This document shows positions 27,002-36,015 of a DNA stretch of 64,000 nucleotides, piece by piece. Within the stretch, counting starts at the first letter, position 1, and every line of letters starts with the position of its first letter. Source of the DNA: Streptococcus ruminantium (GTDB taxonomy: Bacteria; Bacillota; Bacilli; Lactobacillales; Streptococcaceae). Made by a program: the position numbers and the translations under genes. The notes below the pieces were generated by a model. The model saw only the letters and a list, made by a program, of their open reading frames with translations, had not been told where the DNA came from and made no database searches. Location of the stretch: assembly GCF_003609975.1 (NCBI RefSeq), contig NZ_AP018400.1:97501-161500 (forward strand), read 5' to 3'.

Positions 27002-27953
27002 GGTGATTGAATTATTTAACAATCTCTTTGCAAGTGGTTTTCATTTGGGAGAAATTGTGGATTTTCTCAGGCGCAGTCAGCTCCTAGCGGACCGTTACAC
27101 ACAGGTTTTATCAGATGGACTGTTGGCTGGTAAACCATTTTCTAGCCTTCTAGCGGATCTTCGTTTTTCGGATGCTGTTGTCACTCAGGTTTCTCTTGCA
27201 GAAGTTCATGGTAATACTAGTTTGAGTCTGTTCCACATCCAGTCCTATCTGGAAAATGTCAGTAAAATCCGTAAAAAATTGATCGAGGTTGCCACTTATC
27301 CAGTCATTTTACTGGCTTTTCTTCTCCTGATTGTAGTAGGCTTGAAAAACTATCTCTTGCCGCAATTGGAAGAAGAAAACATAGCAACGGTGTTGATTAA
27401 CCACTTACCAGCTATTTTTTTATCCGTAGTTTTCTTATTATCGGTAGGAGTTTTAGCAGGTCTTACTTGCTATCGCAAAGCGAGCAAAATCAAGGTCTTT
27501 TCACGCTTGGTTGCTTTGCCATTTTTGGGAAAAGTTATCCAAACCTATCTAACAGCGTATTATGCTAGGGAGTGGGGAAGTCTAATCGGTCAGGGCTTAG
27601 AAATGCCACAGATTGTGGAGTTGATGCAGACACAGCGGTCGCAATTATTCAGAGAGATTGGAGAAGATTTAGAATCAGCTCTTTCAAATGGTCAGAGCTT
27701 CCATTATCATATTCAGTCCTATCCATTTTTCAAGCGAGAGTTGAGTTTGATTATTGAGTATGGACAAGTCAAATCCAAACTGGGAAGCGAGTTAGCATTG
27801 TATGCAGCGGAGTGTTGGGAAGAATTTTTCTCCCGAGTCAATAGGGCCATGCAGTTGATTCAACCGCTAGTCTTTCTCTTTGTAGCCTTGATGGTCGTTC
27901 TTATCTACGCAGCCATGTTGCTGCCTATTTATCAGAATATGGAGTTAAAATGA
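26934..27953 (+). CDS. comGB: Pseudopilus membrane platform protein ComGB (ComYB)
   Basis: GspF-family protein of about 339 aa. The start is uncertain: alignment of the N-terminus (QQDISVIGRQRQKRLSLDHQ) with streptococcal relatives suggests TTG 26934, inside comGA; TTG 26979 is another candidate, and the frame is open back to 26871. Two GspF domains lie around hydrophobic segments (VATYPVILLAFLLLIVVGL; AIFLSVVFLLSVGVLAGL; LVFLFVALMVVLIYAAMLLP). It forms the membrane base on which the pseudopilus is built. The last codons overlap comGC by four bases (ATGA). Confidence 0.88.
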   Translation: MQQDISVIGRQRQKRLSLDHQRKVIELFNNLFASGFHLGEIVDFLRRSQLLADRYTQVLSDGLLAGKPFSSLLADLRFSDAVVTQVSLAEVHGNTSLSLFHIQSYLENVSKIRKKLIEVATYPVILLAFLLLIVVGLKNYLLPQLEEENIATVLINHLPAIFLSVVFLLSVGVLAGLTCYRKASKIKVFSRLVALPFLGKVIQTYLTAYYAREWGSLIGQGLEMPQIVELMQTQRSQLFREIGEDLESALSNGQSFHYHIQSYPFFKRELSLIIEYGQVKSKLGSELALYAAECWEEFFSRVNRAMQLIQPLVFLFVALMVVLIYAAMLLPIYQNMELK

Positions 27954-28231
27954 AAAAAATCATCGAAATGAAGAATAAAGCCTTTACACTGGTAGAGATG
28001 TTAGTTGTTCTTTTAATTATTAGTGTTCTCTTGTTGCTTTTTGTGCCGAATTTGAGTAAGCACAGCGAAACTGTCCAGAAGAAAGGAAATGAAGCGGTTG
28101 TTAAAATTGTAGAAAGTCAGCAAGAACTCTATCAATTGGAACACGGTCATCAACCTTCAGCAGAAGAGTTAAAAAATAAAGGATACATCACGGAAAAACA
28201 GCTAGAGCAATATCAGAATGCGAAGAAATAA
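27950..28231 (+). CDS. comGC: Major pseudopilin ComGC (ComYC)
   Basis: 93 aa prepilin. A short basic leader ends at KA, then FTLVEML and a hydrophobic helix (VVLLIISVLLLLFVP) follow; prepilin peptidase (ComC/PilD) would cut before Phe. The soluble part is small and charged. It is the main subunit of the transformation pilus in streptococci. Confidence 0.92.
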   Translation: MKKIIEMKNKAFTLVEMLVVLLIISVLLLLFVPNLSKHSETVQKKGNEAVVKIVESQQELYQLEHGHQPSAEELKNKGYITEKQLEQYQNAKK

Positions 28232-28631
28232 GCATAGTTTGCCTGCCTTTACCCTTTTAGAAAGTCTTCTGGCTTTATTTGTAGTCAGTCTTCTAACCCT
28301 CATCCTGTCTGGAACCGTTCAAAGAACCTTTCAAGTCGTGCAAGAACAAGTTTTTCTTTGGGAATTTGAGGCTCTTTATAAGGACAGTCAACAGTTGGCC
28401 GCAAATTTTCAGCAAGAACTCACTCTCAAGATAAATGAAGAAAGTCTCACTAATGGCTACCAGACAGTCCGAGTGCCTAGGCAGGTTACCGTTTTAGAGG
28501 AGAAGAGCCTTGTGTTTTATAAAAATGGGGGCAACTCCTCTCTGGCTAAAATCCGTTTTCGACTGAAGGGAAAGACAGTGACTTATCAATTATATATGGG
28601 GAGTGGTCGTTATAAAAAATCAGAAGAATAA
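28218..28631 (+). CDS. comGD: Minor pseudopilin ComGD (ComYD)
   Basis: 137 aa. The type IV prepilin N-terminus is SLPAFTLLESLLALFVVSLL with the conserved Glu at +5. It overlaps comGC by 14 bases and comGE by 29. Minor pseudopilins prime assembly of the competence pilus. Confidence 0.88.
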   Translation: MRRNKHSLPAFTLLESLLALFVVSLLTLILSGTVQRTFQVVQEQVFLWEFEALYKDSQQLAANFQQELTLKINEESLTNGYQTVRVPRQVTVLEEKSLVFYKNGGNSSLAKIRFRLKGKTVTYQLYMGSGRYKKSEE

Positions 28632-28896
28632 GGCCTATGTTTTGCTAGAAAGTTTGGTAGCATTGGCGGTCTTTGTTGCTATTTGTAGCTTGCTTCTATC
28701 AGCTATAACTGCTGGCCGGAGGCGTCAGGCTTGGGAATTAAAACAACAGGAAATTCTCAATCTGGCTCAGATGGCTGTGCAGACCAAGCAACATCATTTG
28801 GTACTCAATGGTGTGGAGGTGACTGTACAACGGAGTTCAAATCAATTAGTCGTTTTTCACGAAGGGAAGGAGGTTTTGCACATTGCTAAAAACTAG
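28603..28896 (+). CDS. comGE: Minor pseudopilin ComGE (ComYE)
   Basis: 97 aa from GTG 28603, with GGGGAG directly upstream. The prepilin-like start KNKAYVLLESLVALAVFVAI has Tyr in place of the usual Phe at the cleavage site. Overlaps on both sides show translational coupling within the operon. Confidence 0.82.
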   Translation: MVVIKNQKNKAYVLLESLVALAVFVAICSLLLSAITAGRRRQAWELKQQEILNLAQMAVQTKQHHLVLNGVEVTVQRSSNQLVVFHEGKEVLHIAKN

Positions 28897-29317
28897 GGCT
28901 CCAGCTTTTACCCTTTTAGAATGTTTAGTGGCTTTGGTCATCCTGTCGGGGAGTCTCTTAGTATTTGAAGGATTAAGCAAATTGATTTCTCATGAAGTTC
29001 GTTACCAAAGCAAGGTACTTCAAAAGGATTGGCTCCTTTTCTCGGATCAGCTGCGTGCAGAATGGGCTCAGGCGGCTTTGGTTAGAGTTGAGAATAACAG
29101 AATCTACATCAATAAGGAAGGTCAAGGCCTTGCCTTTGGAAAATCACGTTCGGATGATTTTCGGAAGACGAATGAGAAGGGGCAAGGGTATCAGCCTATG
29201 TTATACGGTCTTCAAGCGACGGAAATTGTTCAAGAGGGAAGACTAGTTAGAATGGATTTTACCTTTACAAATGGAGAGGAGCGAACTTTTATCTATGCTT
29301 TTGAAAAAACAGGTTAA
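28883..29317 (+). CDS. comGF: Minor pseudopilin ComGF (ComYF)
   Basis: 144 aa from TTG 28883. The prepilin signature PAFTLLECLVALVILSGSLL is followed by a ComGF-type soluble domain (LQKDWLLFSDQLRAEWAQA; VRMDFTFTNGEERTF). It overlaps comGE by 14 bases. Confidence 0.86.
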   Translation: MLKTRAPAFTLLECLVALVILSGSLLVFEGLSKLISHEVRYQSKVLQKDWLLFSDQLRAEWAQAALVRVENNRIYINKEGQGLAFGKSRSDDFRKTNEKGQGYQPMLYGLQATEIVQEGRLVRMDFTFTNGEERTFIYAFEKTG

Positions 29318-29708
29318 GGCAGGTATTTTACTCTATGCCCTGTTGATGCTGGCAATCTTTAGCTTCATTCTTCAGTTTTATCTCAATCGCCAGATAGCAG
29401 AAAGTCAGCTAGTACAAGTATCTAGGCAGCAAGCTACAGCTTATATCATGGCTCGATGGACCTTGGAGGATATGTTGGCAGATCAAGAGACAAGAGTACA
29501 AGAAAAAGAAGAGGGAGTATCTACTCAGAAATTACAAGCTGAACACCTCAATCCACTCAGCGAAGGACGAAATTTTTATTCGACAGGTGAGGTTGCTTAC
29601 AGACGAGAAAATCAGTCTGTAAAGCTTGTTGTTCGGTTAAGTGATGGTAAAAGCTTTAGCTATCAGTTTCCAATCCCTAGTCAAAATGAGGGATTTTTGA
29701 TAAGATAA
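29295..29708 (+). CDS. comGG: Competence protein ComGG (ComYG)
   Basis: 137 aa from ATG 29295 (MLLKKQVKAGILLYALLM), which matches the streptococcal N-terminus; the frame is open from 29271. One hydrophobic segment (GILLYALLMLAIFSFILQFYL) and a charged soluble part, without a good prepilin site, as usual for ComGG. It overlaps comGF by 23 bases and ends the pseudopilus genes. Confidence 0.84.
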   Translation: MLLKKQVKAGILLYALLMLAIFSFILQFYLNRQIAESQLVQVSRQQATAYIMARWTLEDMLADQETRVQEKEEGVSTQKLQAEHLNPLSEGRNFYSTGEVAYRRENQSVKLVVRLSDGKSFSYQFPIPSQNEGFLIR

Positions 29709-29712
29709 GGGT

Positions 29713-30666
29713 ATGAATTTTGAAAAGATTGAACAGGTCTATGACCTGCTATTAGAAAATGTACAGACCATCCAAAATCAGTTGGGTACGAATATTTATG
29801 ATGCCATGATTGAGCAGAATGCAGCCTACGTAGCTGGCCAGCATGAGATTGATTTGATTGCAAGGAACAACCAGACTATGAAAGGTTTAGACTTGACTAA
29901 GGAAGAATGGCGTCGTTCCTATCAATTTCTCTTAATCAAGGCCAATCAGACGGAACCTCTTCAGTATAATCATCAATTTACACCAGATTCAATAGGCTTT
30001 ATCTTGTCATTTTTAGTGGATCAGCTTATTTCAACTCCACGAGTGACAATCTTAGAAATCGGATCAGGGACAGGAAATTTAGCCCAGACTATTCTCAATG
30101 CTAGCCAGAAAAAACTAGATTATCTTGGTATTGAAGTGGATGACCTTTTGATCGACTTATCAGCCGGTATCGCAGATGTCATGGAGGCAGAAATTAGCTT
30201 TGCTCAAGGTGATGCAGTGCGTCCGCAGATTTTGAAGGAAAGCCAAGTCATTTTAAGTGATTTGCCGATTGGCTACTATCCAGATGACCAGATTGCTAGT
30301 CGCTATCAGGTAGCCAGTCAGACGGAGCATACCTACGCTCACCATTTGCTCATGGAACAATCTCTCAAGTATCTTGAGAAAGATGGATTTGCCATTCTCT
30401 TGGCTCCCAATGACCTTTTGACTAGTCCACAAAGCGACCTATTGAAAATCTGGCTACAGGAGCAGGCCAATATTGTAGCTATGATTGCTCTTCCGCCAAC
30501 CTTATTTGGAAAAGCTGCCATGGCTAAGTCTATTTTTATTCTACAAAAACAAACAGCTAGAGCACTGACTCCCTTTGTTTACCCTTTGCAAAGTCTCCAA
30601 GACCCGGAGACAGTTCAACAGTTTATGATCAATTTTAAAAATTGGAAGCAAGAAAATGCAATTTGA
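29713..30666 (+). CDS. Class I SAM-dependent methyltransferase downstream of comG
   Basis: 317 aa, N6-adenine methylase-like fold. The SAM motif EIGSGTGNLA is at 115-124, an acidic strand end is GIEVDD, and the catalytic-type motif SDLPIGYYP is near 173 (in place of NPPY). It begins four bases after comGG and is probably in the same transcript; S. suis and S. pneumoniae have the same gene here, sometimes called comYH. The substrate is unproven, and no restriction partner is nearby. Confidence 0.82.
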   Translation: MNFEKIEQVYDLLLENVQTIQNQLGTNIYDAMIEQNAAYVAGQHEIDLIARNNQTMKGLDLTKEEWRRSYQFLLIKANQTEPLQYNHQFTPDSIGFILSFLVDQLISTPRVTILEIGSGTGNLAQTILNASQKKLDYLGIEVDDLLIDLSAGIADVMEAEISFAQGDAVRPQILKESQVILSDLPIGYYPDDQIASRYQVASQTEHTYAHHLLMEQSLKYLEKDGFAILLAPNDLLTSPQSDLLKIWLQEQANIVAMIALPPTLFGKAAMAKSIFILQKQTARALTPFVYPLQSLQDPETVQQFMINFKNWKQENAI

Positions 30667-30715
30667 GTGAAAATTTGATATACTAGTTGGGAAAACGCTT
30701 TAAAAGAGGTAAGTT

Positions 30716-31903
30716 ATGTCAAAAACAATCGCTATTAACGCAGGTAGTTCTAGTTTGAAATGGCAACTCTATCAAATGCCAGAAGAAACCGTATTAGCAG
30801 CAGGAATCATTGAGCGTATCGGCTTGAAGGATTCCATCTCGACAGTCAAGTATGACGGGAAAAAAGAGAGCGAAGTTCTAGATATTCCTAATCACACAGT
30901 AGCTGTCAAGATTCTTCTGCAAGATTTGCTCAAGCACAATATTATTGCTGCTTATGAAGAAATCACTGGTATAGGTCACCGTGTGGTTGCTGGCGGAGAA
31001 ATTTTCAAAGAATCAACAGTCATTGGTCAAAAAGAGATTCAGCAAATTGAGGAATTGAGTGCCTTGGCACCTCTTCATAATCCAGCTCACGTAGCAGCGA
31101 TGCGTGCGTTTGAAGAAGTATTGCCAGAAGTTGTGAATGTTGCTGTCTTTGATACAGCCTTTCATACTACCATGCCAAGACATGCCTATCTCTATCCAAT
31201 TCCGCAAAAGTACTATACTGACCACAAAGTTCGTAAATATGGTGCTCACGGGACTAGCCACTTTTATGTGGCTCATGAAGCCGCAAAAGTACTAGGGCGT
31301 CCAATTGATGAATTGAAGCTGATTACCGCTCATATCGGAAATGGAGTATCTATTACCGCTAATTACCATGGACAGTCAGTGGATACGTCAATGGGGTTCA
31401 CACCGCTTGCTGGTCCAATGATGGGAACCCGTTCAGGTGATATTGACCCTGCAATCATTCCTTATTTGATTGCGAATGTCGAGGAATTAAAAGATGCAGC
31501 AGATGTAGTCAACATGCTCAATAAACAATCTGGTCTACTTGGTGTATCTGGTTACTCAAGTGATATGCGAGATATTGAGTCTGGTTTGCAAGATAAAAAT
31601 CCAGATGCAGTTTTAGCCTATAACATCTTTATTGACCGTATCAAGAAATTTATCGGCCAATACCTAGCAGTTCTCAATGGTGCAGATGCGATTGTCTTTA
31701 CCGCAGGGATGGGTGAGAATGCGCCGCTCATGCGTAACGATGTAGTTGAAGGTTTATCTTGGTTTGGCATCAAGTTGGATCCAGCTAAAAATGTATTTGG
31801 TAGCTATGGCGATATTTCAACACCAGAATCAAAAGTTCGTGTTTTGGTTATCCCAACAGATGAAGAGTTGGTTATCGCGCGAGAAGTTGAACGTTTGAAA
31901 TAA
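30716..31903 (+). CDS. ackA: Acetate kinase
   Basis: 395 aa. The ASKHA fold begins [70 protein letters not shown] and [10 protein letters not shown] cover the catalytic and nucleotide sites. It makes ATP and acetate from acetyl phosphate. SD AGAGGT. The upstream GGAAAACGCTTTAA (30690-30703) resembles a CcpA cre site, but this is a weak match. TATACT at 30679-30684 may be its -10. Confidence 0.96.
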   Translation: MSKTIAINAGSSSLKWQLYQMPEETVLAAGIIERIGLKDSISTVKYDGKKESEVLDIPNHTVAVKILLQDLLKHNIIAAYEEITGIGHRVVAGGEIFKESTVIGQKEIQQIEELSALAPLHNPAHVAAMRAFEEVLPEVVNVAVFDTAFHTTMPRHAYLYPIPQKYYTDHKVRKYGAHGTSHFYVAHEAAKVLGRPIDELKLITAHIGNGVSITANYHGQSVDTSMGFTPLAGPMMGTRSGDIDPAIIPYLIANVEELKDAADVVNMLNKQSGLLGVSGYSSDMRDIESGLQDKNPDAVLAYNIFIDRIKKFIGQYLAVLNGADAIVFTAGMGENAPLMRNDVVEGLSWFGIKLDPAKNVFGSYGDISTPESKVRVLVIPTDEELVIAREVERLK

Positions 31904-31909
31904 CAGATG

Positions 31910-31939
31910 AACTGGCAGGCAGAGGCTTGTCAGTTTTTC
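31910..31939 (+). terminator. ackA terminator
   Basis: AACTGGCAGGC pairs with GCTTGTCAGTT (with G-U pairs) around AGAG, followed by TTTTCTT, seven bases after the stop. Confidence 0.8.
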
Positions 31940-32051
31940 TTATTCATCACTAGGACGGATGTCGATATAACCTAGAGTCGGGCGAGGTGAGAGCTATACT
32001 GTAGCGTCGTTCAATAAACCATAGAAACTGGTAAAAATCTAGGCAATGTGG

Positions 32052-32057
32052 TAGAAT
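32052..32057 (+). promoter_or_regulatory. Promoter -10 for the folT riboswitch transcript
   Basis: TGG-extended TAGAAT (32052-32057), with no good -35 at 17 bases. It would start transcription about 15 bases before the riboswitch. The preceding 31940-32050 stretch shows no gene. Confidence 0.5.
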
Positions 32058-32077
32058 AGACGGGCAAAGGAATTTGC

Positions 32078-32166
32078 ACAGAGTAGGTGGTTTGCGTTAA
32101 GTGTGTGTGGATGGGATGTTGCCACACAACGAAGCGATAAGCGCGGTAAACCATTGCATCCGCTGT
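32078..32166 (+). ncRNA. THF (tetrahydrofolate) riboswitch
   Basis: The sequence closely follows the S. mutans-type THF aptamer. It contains GAGTAGGTGGTTTGCG, then GTGTGTGTGGATGGGATG, GCCACACAACGAAGCGA and the 3' part GGTAAACCATTGCATCCGCTG. The helices GGTGGTTT/AAACCATT and GTGTGTGG/CCACACAAC can be drawn, closed by ACAG/CTGT. It binds reduced folates and sits before the folate transporter folT. Confidence 0.93.
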
Positions 32167-32197
32167 CGAAAACGACAGCTCCGTTTTAAAAAGGAGC
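32163..32197 (+). promoter_or_regulatory. Riboswitch expression platform sequestering the folT SD
   Basis: CTGTCG (32163-32168) can pair with CGACAG (32173-32178), and GCTCC (32178-32182) with GGAGC (32193-32197), which is the folT Shine-Dalgarno region. The CTGT strand is also the 3' side of the aptamer's closing helix. Ligand binding can therefore compete with the CTGTCG hairpin and favour SD masking. No terminator lies here, so control is probably at translation (inference). Confidence 0.6.
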
Positions 32198-32207
32198 GTT
32201 TGATTTT

Positions 32208-32762
32208 ATGGGAAAGAAAATTCCACAGATGACTGTGCAGCTCATTGCTGCCATTGCCATTTCATTGACTATGGTCATGGTCATTGAAAACTATTTCTCT
32301 ATTCGTTTATCCGAAATACTGCAGATCCAGTTCACTTTTATTCCAAAGACGATTTTGGGAGCTGTTGCGGGTCCGGTTTGGGCTGCGATTGCAGCCGGGA
32401 TTTCAGATCCTGTGGTGGCCTTGATGGGTGGGCAGCCGTTTATTTTTACATGGATTTTTATAGAAGCCGTTTCAGCCTTCATCTATGGTTGGTTCTATTA
32501 TCAAAAACCTTTAGATGTGCAGAACAAGCAAGATTGGTTCTATGTGGCAGGAGTTGTCTTTCTCATCCAACTGGTTATCTCATTTGTATTAACACCTCTT
32601 GCCTTACACATTCACTATGGAACACCATGGATTGCTCTATATAGTATTCGCTTGGTCAAGGCAGTTTTCGAAATTCCTTTTAGAATTTTAGTGACCATGT
32701 TGATATTACCTGCCTTACAACGGATTCCAGACTTTCGGAAGTTGATGGGGCTGAAAAAATAA
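32208..32762 (+). CDS. folT: Folate ECF transporter S component FolT
   Basis: 184 aa integral membrane protein with about six hydrophobic helices. It carries the ECF S-component pattern (KTILGAVAGPVWAAIAAGISDPVVAL) and the folate-type VENYFSIRL and FLIQLVISFVLTPLALHIHYG. It binds folates and works with the shared EcfAA'T module encoded elsewhere. The THF riboswitch and the following folC gene support the folate assignment. Confidence 0.92.
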   Translation: MGKKIPQMTVQLIAAIAISLTMVMVIENYFSIRLSEILQIQFTFIPKTILGAVAGPVWAAIAAGISDPVVALMGGQPFIFTWIFIEAVSAFIYGWFYYQKPLDVQNKQDWFYVAGVVFLIQLVISFVLTPLALHIHYGTPWIALYSIRLVKAVFEIPFRILVTMLILPALQRIPDFRKLMGLKK

Positions 32763-32768
32763 TAAACA

Positions 32769-32800
32769 AAAGCAACAATCATCCCTTGTTGCTTCTTTTT
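32769..32800 (+). terminator. Terminator between folT and folC
   Basis: AAAGCAACAA pairs with TTGTTGCTT around TCATCCC, followed by CTTTTT. It may end most folT transcripts, leaving folC dependent on readthrough or on a promoter in 32801-32850 that I could not identify. Confidence 0.75.
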
Positions 32801-32860
32801 GTAGAACAGAATGGCTTATTTATCAGTTGATTCTCATTAAAGATAGTAAGAAAGGAATTT

Positions 32861-34117
32861 ATGAATTATCAAGAAACCATGCAGTGGCTGGCAAGTCGTC
32901 CTGCTTCAGATTTAGAGAATGGAGTAGCACGTGTGCAATGGCTTTTGGAGCGATGGGGGCATCCTCAATTACAGTTGCCAACGGTTCATTTTGTAGGGAC
33001 GAATGGTAAGGGGTCCACCTTAAACGCCTTACAGTCCATTCTTCAATCGTCAGGCTACAGCGTTGGGCGCTTTACCTCGCCGTCTATTATTGATTTTAGG
33101 GAACAAATCGTCTTTCAAAATGAGATGATTTCAGAAGAAGATTTTGCCAGCATTGTGACGGATTTGCTCCCATCTATTGAAGAGTTGGATAAGGCTGACA
33201 GATTGGGTACTATTTCTGAGTTTGAGATTGTGGTGGTTGCTATGTTTGTCTATTTTGCTGATTATCGGCGACCAGATATTCTCTTGGTTGAAGCTGGTAT
33301 GGGTGGCTTACTTGATGCAACCAATGTTCTTTCGCCTCTAGTAGTGGTTTGTCCCTCAATTGGATTGGACCATCAGGCTTTCCTTGGGGATACCCATGCA
33401 GACATTGCCAGACATAAGGTGGCTGTTCTGCGTGAGGGAGTTCCACTTGTCTATGCGACAGACCAGCCAGAAGTAGCTCACATTTTTGAAGAGCAGGCTT
33501 GCAGATTACAAAGTCGGACGTACGCTTTAGAGCGAGATATTCTTTTGGAAAGTAGCGATGCCGATTTTGCAGTATCTACTTTACTTGGTAGGGTAGACGG
33601 CTTAACCTTGCAGATGCAGGGACAGCATCAAAAGGCCAATGCAGCTCTGGCAGTGACAGCAGCCCAACTATTGAAAACTGAATTCCCAGTTATTACGAAT
33701 GATACCATCCGCCAAGGTTTATCCCAAGCCATTTGGCCGGGACGTTTAGAGATGATCCTGCCTAATCTGATGATTGATGGTGCCCATAATAATGAGAGTA
33801 TAGCCGTTCTCCGACAGTTGATAGTAGATAGGTATGTAGACCGCGATTGTGAGATTCTATTTGCGGCGATCAACACTAAACCCATAGATCAAATGATACA
33901 GATCTTGGAGCAGGTTGGTTCTGTCACTGTTACTAGTTTTGACGATAATAGGGCAGTAAGATTAGCTGATTACCCAGCGGACTGTGCACGTGTTGAAACC
34001 TATCAGGAGTGGCTTGCACAGCTAGATTTGAAAAATCCAGACAAGCTTTATATCATCACAGGTTCGCTTTACTTTATAACCCATGTTCGGAAGTATATCT
34101 TGGAACATATTTTATGA
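32861..34117 (+). CDS. folC: Bifunctional folylpolyglutamate synthase / dihydrofolate synthase
   Basis: 418 aa Mur-ligase-type enzyme. The P-loop GTNGKGST is at 46-53, the omega-loop region is SVGRFTSPSIIDFREQI, the metal site EAGMGGLLDATNV, and the C-terminal domain has WPGRLEMI and DGAHNNESI. It adds glutamates to folates so that they are kept in the cell; with FolT it forms an uptake-and-retention pair. SD AAAGGAA precedes the ATG. Confidence 0.94.
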   Translation: MNYQETMQWLASRPASDLENGVARVQWLLERWGHPQLQLPTVHFVGTNGKGSTLNALQSILQSSGYSVGRFTSPSIIDFREQIVFQNEMISEEDFASIVTDLLPSIEELDKADRLGTISEFEIVVVAMFVYFADYRRPDILLVEAGMGGLLDATNVLSPLVVVCPSIGLDHQAFLGDTHADIARHKVAVLREGVPLVYATDQPEVAHIFEEQACRLQSRTYALERDILLESSDADFAVSTLLGRVDGLTLQMQGQHQKANAALAVTAAQLLKTEFPVITNDTIRQGLSQAIWPGRLEMILPNLMIDGAHNNESIAVLRQLIVDRYVDRDCEILFAAINTKPIDQMIQILEQVGSVTVTSFDDNRAVRLADYPADCARVETYQEWLAQLDLKNPDKLYIITGSLYFITHVRKYILEHIL

Positions 34118-34343
34118 CATTGCTACTTTATTGCTTAGATACCTAAAAAACTTCATTTTCTGAACGTAGCATCAAATAATGAGCTTATCCTCCTTAGCTT
34201 CGATTTTTCCTATTCCAAGCGATACACGAACCAAGCTGTTTTGGAGAAATTGAGCGAATCTATCGGAGCAGCTCGACTGATATTATTCGGCTCATAAAAT
34301 TAACTAAAATAGTTAAGTCTTGTTTCAGAAACGAAACAAAAAG
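34118..34343. other. Unassigned stretch between folC and its terminator
   Basis: No ORF, repeat-family match or promoter that I can support. A short GAAACAAGAC-like pairing (CTTGTTTCAGAAACGAAAC at about 34319-34338) is the only dyad. Confidence 0.4.
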
Positions 34344-34397
34344 AACACAGAAATACCGCATTCTTGAATCGTACCAAGTCACTATTTCTGTGTTTTT
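34344..34397. terminator. Convergent terminator between folC and pepA
   Basis: AACACAGAAATA pairs with TATTTCTGTGTT across a 27-base loop, with A- and T-rich flanks for both directions. Confidence 0.75.
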
Positions 34398-34430
34398 ATT
34401 AGTTGTTTCTTTTAGCTCAGGCTTTGAGGG

Positions 34431-35492
34431 TTAATAATTTTTAATCAGGTCAACAGTTGAACGGTCTAATTTTTTAACTAGAGCCTGCAAGAAAGCTTGT
34501 GCTTCTAAAAAATCATCCATGCTGTAGAGTGTTTGGTGTGAGTGGATGTAACGCGCGCAGACACCGATAGTGGTTGATGGGACTCCTTGGTTTTTTAAAT
34601 GAGCAGCTCCAGCGTCTGTACCACCTTTGCCACAATAGTATTGAAATTTAACACCTGCTTCTTCGGCAGTCGTCAGGAGGAAGTCTTTCATATTTTTTAG
34701 AAGGATATGACCAGGATCGTAGAATCGAAGGAGAGTTCCGTCACCGACTTTGCCTTGGTCACCGTAAATATCTCCAGCAGGGGAACAGTCAACAGCTAGG
34801 AAAATATCAGGATTGAATTTGGTTGTAGAAGCATGAGCACCACGCAATCCAACTTCTTCTTGTACATTGGCTCCTGCAATCAGTTGGTTAGGAAGAACTT
34901 GTCCGGATAGATGTTCTAATAATTCGGTCACCATAAGGACACCAAAGCGGTTGTCCCAAGCCTTAGAGATGACATTTTTTCCGTTGGCGGTGAGGATTGT
35001 CTCATTTTTAGGGACCAATACATCTCCGGGACGTATACCAAAAGTCCATGCTTCATCATAATTGGCAAATCCAGCATCGAAAATGATGTCCGCGATAGCA
35101 GGCAAACCAGGTGTATTGCCACCACGGGAAAGATGGGGAGGTACTGAGCCCGAAATTGCAGGAATCGTACGTCCATCTTGCAAATGGAGAGTAAAGGCTT
35201 GACTAGATACGACCAGCGGATTCCAGCCACCTAACTCTACCACACGGAATGTACCATCAGGTTTGATCTGGCTAATCATAAAGCCTACTTCATCCATATG
35301 AGCGGCTACTAAAATACGTGGTGCATGTTCAACGCTTGCTTTTCGAATGCCGAAGATTCCACCTAGACCATCGGTTTCGATATGGTCTACATGCGGCGTA
35401 ATTTTCTGACGAATGTGGTTGCGGACCTCACTTTCAAAGCCAGGTAGACTTTGCAATTCGGTTACTTCCTTGATTTTTTCAAATAGGGTCAT
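34431..35492 (-). CDS. pepA: Glutamyl aminopeptidase (M42 family)
   Basis: 353 aa from ATG 35492 (MTLFEKIKEVTELQ); GGAGG lies seven bases upstream, inside a spurious longer frame from 35507. M42 metallopeptidase: VAAHMDEVGFM (metal His and Asp), SKAWDNRFG (bridging Asp), ANVQEEVGLRGA (catalytic and metal Glu), VDCSPAGD and the final metal His in YIHSHQT. It removes N-terminal Glu/Asp from peptides in the cytoplasm and forms a large oligomer in this family. Confidence 0.92.
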   Translation of the reverse strand: MTLFEKIKEVTELQSLPGFESEVRNHIRQKITPHVDHIETDGLGGIFGIRKASVEHAPRILVAAHMDEVGFMISQIKPDGTFRVVELGGWNPLVVSSQAFTLHLQDGRTIPAISGSVPPHLSRGGNTPGLPAIADIIFDAGFANYDEAWTFGIRPGDVLVPKNETILTANGKNVISKAWDNRFGVLMVTELLEHLSGQVLPNQLIAGANVQEEVGLRGAHASTTKFNPDIFLAVDCSPAGDIYGDQGKVGDGTLLRFYDPGHILLKNMKDFLLTTAEEAGVKFQYYCGKGGTDAGAAHLKNQGVPSTTIGVCARYIHSHQTLYSMDDFLEAQAFLQALVKKLDRSTVDLIKNY

Positions 35493-35730
35493 TTGTTTTG
35501 CCTCCATGACATTGTTACTACTATTTTATCATGAAGTGGCTAAGCTTGTCCCAAAGAACTAGGAAATTTTATTTTGTGATAGGTAGATTCTGTTGATGAG
35601 GATATAGTTTTATATATTATAAACATCCTCAAAATAATGAAGAAACGCTTTATTTTCTGTTATCTCAGCTATTACAGACTCCAATGATATTTTCAGGAAA
35701 ATTCTTAGAAATTGTGATAAAATAGTCCGT

Positions 35731-36015
35731 ATGAAAAAGAAAAAAACAGCCTTACTAGCAGGCTTATTGGGGGTAGGTGTGCTCACCGCTAGTGCTCAAT
35801 TTTACCGTAAAATCCAAGAGGAACGTAAAAAAGCACAGGCCTTGCAAGAGGTGCGTGAATTTTTCGCTGATTTAGGAGAGATAGCAACAGTTTACGTGGA
35901 TGAAACAGCTTCAACGCAGGATGTCCTGATTGGCGGGGTTGTGATGGAAGCGGGTCAGATATTTTTGTTTGAAAATGTCCGAGGTTCGATTCGTTATGAG
36001 GAGGAGAAGAGATGA
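35731..36015 (+). CDS. DUF4651 family small secreted or membrane protein
   Basis: 94 aa. The N-terminal hydrophobic segment (TALLAGLLGVGVLTASAQF) acts as anchor or signal, followed by a basic helix (KIQEERKKAQALQEV) and a small acidic domain with IGGVVMEAGQIFLFEN. Conserved position next to pepA and a thioredoxin in streptococci. The TGA overlaps the start of the next gene by four bases. Function unknown. A TGA-extended TAAAAT about ten bases upstream is its likely -10. Confidence 0.82.
   Translation: MKKKKTALLAGLLGVGVLTASAQFYRKIQEERKKAQALQEVREFFADLGEIATVYVDETASTQDVLIGGVVMEAGQIFLFENVRGSIRYEEEKR

Noticed and set aside
30690..30703. CcpA cre site before ackA as a firm feature
   Set aside because: GGAAAACGCTTTAA matches the loose cre pattern only in part, and short AT-rich matches are common; mentioned in the ackA entry only.
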